From assembly GCA_002811675.1 (NCBI GenBank), contig PDIM01000016.1, positions 69,043-92,931 of the forward strand: a DNA stretch of 23,889 nt, read 5' to 3'. Positions 19,439-23,889 of this stretch are shown in pieces. This stretch comes from Ichthyosporea sp. XGB-2017a (lineage: Eukaryota > Opisthokonta > Ichthyosporea). The notes under the pieces were generated by a model. The model made no database searches and was not told the origin of the DNA. It worked only from the letters and a program-made list of their open reading frames with translations. Position numbers and translations under genes: made by a program. Every line of letters begins with the position of its first letter. Position 1 is the stretch's first letter.

Positions 19439-22059
19439 GGTGCGTAGGAGAAAAAAACGGGTAAAGAAATCTAGATCTTCTTGTTATTTTAAAAATTTCT
19501 TTTTGCTACCGGCTTGTTTAAAAGAGCAGGTAAGTTCGCACGTATTCGTAAAACTCTTCAACGTCCGACATACGCAAATAGAAAAAGGACAAAGGTCAAT
19601 CAAAAGGAAGGCCAATTAAACAACGTTCAGGCAGTTAGCCACAAGTCAACACACGCACGCAAGAGAAAAAAGGGCTGGCAAAGTAATCAAAGACTATTGC
19701 AGGAGTTTGCTTTCCGAAATCAAAAAAACCTCCTTGCTAATCAAATCAAAACTCCAGAAACAAAACTATCAACACGGACATTAATAACCACTCATTCTTG
19801 TGTCTCATGAACTCGACTTCACACTGCACACCTGCAGCAAACAACGCGGTTCTCAACTATTATATTTGATACCATATTCCAATACAGCTTATTCTTATAT
19901 TATCTTGTAATTCTTGGCATTACACTAATTAGCTAAAACATTATAATACAATTTATAATTCAAAAATTACTCATAAGTATCATATATTATATATTACGGT
20001 GATAAAATCTTAAAATTTTTTGCCAATAAATAAAGACAAATATAAATGGCGCCAAGGCTTCCTAAAGAGGCAATAAATCGCTATAAATAGCTAACCGAGA
20101 TACTCGATTCGAATATATTTGGTTTATTTTATTGGTGGCTATTTTATCCTTTTAAAGTAAAGTTGATTATTATCTATATAAGTCAGCTGTTATAATACTA
20201 TGTAATTTTCATGATTGACTTCGACTGCAAGCCGTGTACATTTAGAGCAGTTTGTAAAGCAAGTACGGGAATGACGTTATGTTTGCTATTCATATGCCTT
20301 TATCTTTGCCTTTTCGGGAACATATTTGCTGTGAAGGTGTATGTTTCGTACCTTTGGGTTTACAATTTTCATCTTCTTCTTTCACTGCTCTGCACATATA
20401 TATTGCAGCTGTACATGATGATTAGTTGCAGCGTAGCATGGAAAGGAATTGAAATATACTTATAAAGAAATGGTTTTTTTATTTTTAACACCTTTTGTTT
20501 AATTTTAGAAACAGGCAGTTTCCAAATAAAGTGTTTTCCTTCGGAAGAATAAATAGTTTACCAATTTGGGAAGTAAGGAAACAAACGAAAATTCAAAGCA
20601 ATTGCAAAAAAGGAGCTCCTTGGAATGCCTTGGTGGGAAGGTGTCATATTTCCAACTTCAATGAATGCACACACAGGTATAAATTATTCTTAAATAAAAG
20701 CCATGACTTTTTGGCGTTTCAAAGGACAACGCTGACTTGTTTGACTTACTTCAGATATTCTATCTGGCGTTTTATGTAAGAGAGTGAGGCTCAAAGCTAA
20801 AAACATTTCTTACAGTTAAATTTAGCATGATGAATTGGTTTCTTTATTTACAGCATAAGTACGTAAATATTTATACCATGTTGATGCCAACACCCGTTGT
20901 AAATATTGGTATTGGTGCTCTTAAGGCGTAGTTTGTTGTCATTGCGCAAAACATTTGTCGTCTTCAAACATAGCCACGGGAATCATGTTATCTTCTAAGT
21001 CTAAACGCTAGTCCATTATCCATAGCGACTATTGGCAATTGAGTTGTTCTATGTTCCAGGGACCTTTTCAAACATATGGCTATTCTTGCTTGCGACTCTT
21101 CGTGCTCAACTTATGCGACACAGAGAGAGATATGTTCGTATCAGGGGCTTATTTTTGCGTTGCCGCTCTGCTGCATGCATATTTTGACCTTCCTGCATAA
21201 CCCGCTTCATGAGGCAATGAATGTAGTTGACTGCCATCTATGTGGTCGCAAACTAACGACATACCACTGCGACACATAGATCTGAATGTTGCATAAATTG
21301 TCAAGTACAAATATTATTCATCATGCGCCATGTTATAAATTATATACCAAGAATATTCCCCTAAGAGAATTAAGCACATGATGTCCATAATTATCATAGC
21401 TATAGCTGCGCCTATAGATAAGGATTATTAGCAAGAGAACACCCTTATAAGCAGCTCGTCATGAAATGAGCCAATTACACAGTGGTTAGCTAATGTATGG
21501 GTTGGTCCAGTACAGAGAGGGGCCAAGCCCCCAGTACTCATCAACTCTATTACTACAGTATTATTTATAATTAGCTGTCTAATATATACTACAGCCCCGA
21601 TCCTTGTCGATATTATTGTTGGGCAAAGTTCGTAAAAACCAACAGGCCCGCACAGCTAGAGCTGACGTAGCGCCAGTGCAGCTTATTATTATAGCTGCGG
21701 ATAATTTTTATAATTGAACTATTACTTTTTCTTTTGTGTGTTCAAGTGGAAAAGAAGGATTTGTGTTGTGTTTACAGGAGGTGGAAGGGAAAGTGGAATA
21801 GAGGAATCAACAAATTTGTCCTTTTCCTGTAGTAACAACACAGCACCTTTTAGTTTTTGGAATTTAAGGGGCACTACCTGAGAGACACGGGACTCGGGAG
21901 GGGAGGGGGTGGGATAACAGGATTTTGTTGGAAGTAGGAAAGAATTACCTTTTCAAAAGAAGTTAGACTCTTTTGTGTAGATTTTTCTTCTGGAATTCTG
22001 TTGATTCTGGTTCTATTTATTATTGGTCTGTAAATATTAGTATTTATATAGAGTTAGGA
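19439..22059. other. AT-rich intergenic region, no convincing gene
   Basis: About 2.6 kb between the kinase and the LRR gene, whose start codons face away from each other. Its left part should hold the kinase promoter and its right part the LRR promoter. It is very AT-rich (especially 19860-20200), with palindromes TTAGCTAA at 19929-19936 and 21486-21493 and many short TA repeats. Open frames at 19514-19810, 20211-20465, 20495-20779 and 21076-21279 show no family resemblance and no consistent splice joins. I found no tRNA, inverted-terminal-repeat element or transposase. Confidence 0.6.
21509..21538. repeat. GC-cored inverted repeat
   Basis: AGTAC at 21509-21513 pairs with GTACT at 21534-21538, and GGGG at 21519-21522 with CCCC at 21528-21531, giving a two-part hairpin with a small unpaired offset and a 5-base loop. 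It is a GC-rich island in AT-rich spacer DNA. Function unknown. Confidence 0.45.
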
Positions 22060-23172
22060 ATGAGGAAAAGACTTTCAATCATGCAGACCATTATTGTCTC
22101 TGAAGAAGGGGAGCGGGAGTGTTTAGACTTAAAGAACAGGCGTTTAGAGGAGGTTCCGGAAGAAGTGTGTCAGTTGTCGGCTCTGAAAGAGTTGAATTTC
22201 AAGAGAAATAGGATCACAGCTCTTCCTCGTCAACTCCCATCTTTGATTAAAGTTACCAAAGTAAATCTTTCTTCGAATGCATTTACTGAATTTCCGGTTG
22301 AGGTTTGTTTAATGAAAAATCTAAAAAGTCTCTATTTGGATGGAAATGAAATAACTGAAATCCCTGATGAAATTGGCTGGTTGGCCAAACTGGAGGTGCT
22401 CCGTGTTGATCAAAATAAGATAGCAAAAGTATCTTCCCATATAGGATATTGCAGGAAACTGGTTAAGCTTCAATTTGGGAATATGTTTGGTGGCAACGAG
22501 TTGGTTGAGCTGCCAGATGAAATTGGGAATTTGAAGCTTTTGAAGGAATTAGATGTGAGTAAGAACAGGTTAAAAAGTCTTCCAGATAGTATTGGCAATT
22601 GCCATTCTCTGGAGAGTCTAAATTGTGCTTATAACGAGCTAACAGAGCTCCCCTCTTCAATGTCGAGACTTAAAAGCGTACATTCGCTTGTTTTTAATAA
22701 TAATTCTCTGCATTTATTGCCGGAAGACCTAGGACTTCTTGAAAGTCTTAGGTTAGTTGATGTTAGAAACAACCTGCTGAAGTCTGTTCCTGGAGAATTT
22801 AATCGGCACGCTAACAAAATGTCAATGCTTTTGGCTCAAAATCCTTTTACCTACGACGCTCATAGGCGCTCAAAGGTTGATGCTGAATTGGGAACAGAAA
22901 TGAACCAGCCAAAGTCCCTTTTGGAATTAGCCGGGAGAGCAGTTTATGAAAATAAGATCGACTATCAACGGGCACTATTACCACTCGATGTTATGCTTTA
23001 CTTGAATGACGGAAGACCTTGCACTAGCTGCAACTCTCCTTATTTTCGGAGATGTCACAAAAAAATCAAATATGTGAACGTTTTTGGTCACCGGAGACTG
23101 CCAAGTTTAATGAAACTGTGCTCCGTGTCTTGCGCTTCTTCGCCGAAGAACAGCAAGCAGATGCAGTGGTAG
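22060..23172 (+). CDS. LRRC58: LRRC58-like leucine-rich-repeat protein
   Basis: A 370-residue intronless protein, about the size of animal LRRC58. About nine LRRs occupy residues 15-255 (repeated pattern LxxLxLxxNxIxxLPxxI). A C-terminal module of about 95 residues follows: SLLELAGRAV, then CTSC, a single Cys in RRCHKKIKYV, and a closing CSVSC, in the order seen in LRRC58 proteins. The Cys spacing suggests a metal-binding fold. This tail separates it from SHOC2-like or plant PIRL proteins, which share only the repeats. LRRC58 is thought to act as a cullin-ring ligase substrate receptor in animals; I treat that as recalled, not shown here. ATG 22060 is the first in frame after the open region begins; ATG 22081 would shorten it by seven residues and is equally plausible. 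Confidence 0.8.
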   Translation: MRKRLSIMQTIIVSEEGERECLDLKNRRLEEVPEEVCQLSALKELNFKRNRITALPRQLPSLIKVTKVNLSSNAFTEFPVEVCLMKNLKSLYLDGNEITEIPDEIGWLAKLEVLRVDQNKIAKVSSHIGYCRKLVKLQFGNMFGGNELVELPDEIGNLKLLKELDVSKNRLKSLPDSIGNCHSLESLNCAYNELTELPSSMSRLKSVHSLVFNNNSLHLLPEDLGLLESLRLVDVRNNLLKSVPGEFNRHANKMSMLLAQNPFTYDAHRRSKVDAELGTEMNQPKSLLELAGRAVYENKIDYQRALLPLDVMLYLNDGRPCTSCNSPYFRRCHKKIKYVNVFGHRRLPSLMKLCSVSCASSPKNSKQMQW

Positions 23173-23460
23173 TAGCCGTTGCCTCCATCTTTGTAATATA
23201 GAACTTGTATATATGTTAATGAAAAACTCCACTTTGCGATAGAATCTAGAAAGCGATGTTACGGGTCCAGGGTGATCCTTCATGCTTAAACTCCTTGCCT
23301 TTGTGTCTGTGTTATTTTTTTTCTAAAAAAAAAGTAAAAGAAAAATATCAAAGAAGGGCAAACCTTGCAAGAATGTAGTCTTGAAGTTGCCTTAACTGCC
23401 GAAGCCCTGCGGGGCTCTTGGAAGTAAAAAGAATGAAGAAAAATAAACTAGACGTTTTAA
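23173..23460. other. Spacer downstream of the LRR gene
   Basis: AT-rich sequence with A/T runs at 23318-23345, a small AGCCC/GGGCT hairpin at 23403-23416 and an AATAAA at 23442-23447 that could end the LRR transcript. A short frame from ATG 23433 runs to a TAG at 23535-23537 and may be a leader of the next gene or chance. Confidence 0.4.
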
Positions 23461-23889
23461 AGGCACTCAACTTTGAATCTCGTTTCTTCCCAATTCCAGG
23501 GCCAATCGATTGCAGTACAGACCCCTTTGGTCTTTAGTGACAACAATGAGTGGTCGAAAAGCAGACCAAGGTCCAAGGAAGGAAACTGGAGTTTGAGCAA
23601 AACCCCAAAACTAAAAAGCCAATTATCCGCGCAAGTCAGTGCACAGCTAGTCACATGTACTGCAAGTCCACACTCGTTGCATATTCCCTTTTGGGGAATA
23701 CATTGGTTGCCAAGGAATTATGAGGAAGATATTTGGAACATTCCTTATCTATGGCAATTTCAATACAAAAATTGCAATGGCTTCCCGACCTTTTTTCAGG
23801 GTTTCACTTTTTTCTTTTTTTTTTTTTCATTCCCTTTTCCTTTTTATTTCTTTTGTTTTGTTTTTGGCACAAATAAGAATATTGTTCAG
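23461..23889 (+). CDS. Possible partial gene or internal exon running off the right edge
   Basis: One + frame is open for 143 codons, from just after a TAA at 23458-23460 to the last base of the window. It contains no ATG, so if real it must be entered by splicing or continue an exon. A pyrimidine-rich stretch ending TTCCCAATTCCAG at about 23487-23499 looks like a good 3' splice site. The product is Ser/Lys-rich at first, then has a Trp-rich stretch (FWGIHWLPRNYEEDIWN) and ends in Phe-rich sequence from a T-run, which may already be the next intron. I do not recognise a family. It could be chance in T-rich DNA, but this length without stops is unusual here. Confidence 0.35.

Noticed and set aside
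19437-19810. Basic + strand open frame beginning MVRRRKKR, with a good CAG/GTAAGT donor near 19532 and further Lys/Arg-rich frame to 19810
   Set aside because: It starts on the kinase ATG in antisense and lies in the kinase promoter. No family is recognisable, no matching acceptor gives a clear continuation, and the composition follows A-rich DNA.
20090-20125. GATTCGAAT resembling a tRNA T-loop
   Set aside because: No complementary T stem, acceptor stem or anticodon arm can be formed around it.
20211-20779. Two small open frames, one strongly hydrophobic, in the AT-rich spacer
   Set aside because: The hydrophobic one is what T-rich DNA encodes by chance. A pyrimidine tract with AG at about 20510 hints at splicing, but no flanking exon makes sense.

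Overview
The window is nuclear DNA of a eukaryote, most likely a unicellular one with a cilium or flagellum. The evidence is GT-AG introns of about 70-140 nt (one preceded by a TACTAAC-like branch site), a eukaryotic tRNA-Leu with internal A and B boxes and a T-run terminator, AATAAA-type 3' signals, and protein families found only in eukaryotes (septin, UBA-UAS-UBX protein, MARK/PAR-1 kinase, a 12-TM class III cyclase, a TSNAXIP1-like protein). The lineage cannot be fixed from the sequence alone. Coding is moderately AT-rich, and spacers hold long A/T runs.

Layout from left to right. (1) The left edge carries open frames (about 2-214 and 226-417) that look like the tail of a gene entering from outside. 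(2) tRNA-Leu(UAA) at 640-724. (3) A large intronless FANCM/Mph1-type DEAH helicase at 902-5359 (+) with an unusual RGG-rich N-terminus. (4) A convergent FAF2/UBXD8-like gene at 5470-6774 (-). (5) A divergent spacer, then a seven-exon septin at 7305-9054 (+), whose gene model I reconstructed from splice sites. (6) An unrecognised coiled-coil protein at 9284-9916 (+). (7) A convergent membrane-bound class III nucleotidyl cyclase at 9964-14258 (-), whose second catalytic domain is split over four exons. (8) A divergent spacer and a TSNAXIP1-like gene at 14886-17153 (+). (9) A convergent MARK/PAR-1 kinase at 17399-19438 (-). (10) A 2.6-kb AT-rich spacer with no convincing gene. (11) An LRRC58-like leucine-rich-repeat protein at 22060-23172 (+). 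(12) An open frame running off the right edge (about 23461-23889), probably part of the next gene.

The genes do not form a pathway; they are a normal eukaryotic mix of genome maintenance, ER-associated degradation, cytoskeleton and polarity, cyclic-nucleotide signalling and ciliary functions. Genes are tightly packed where they converge (47-245 bp).

The most notable object is the cyclase. It has the two-cassette, two-catalytic-domain layout of animal adenylyl cyclases, but the catalytic roles are swapped. The N-terminal domain carries the transition-state Asn/Arg and the purine-pocket Lys/Asp, while the C-terminal domain carries both metal-binding Asp. This arrangement is known from ciliate and apicomplexan guanylyl cyclases, yet here the pocket residues are the adenylyl type. 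Second-tier oddities are the RGG-fused FANCM, a septin with a degenerate G3 motif, and cryptic partial genes at both window edges.
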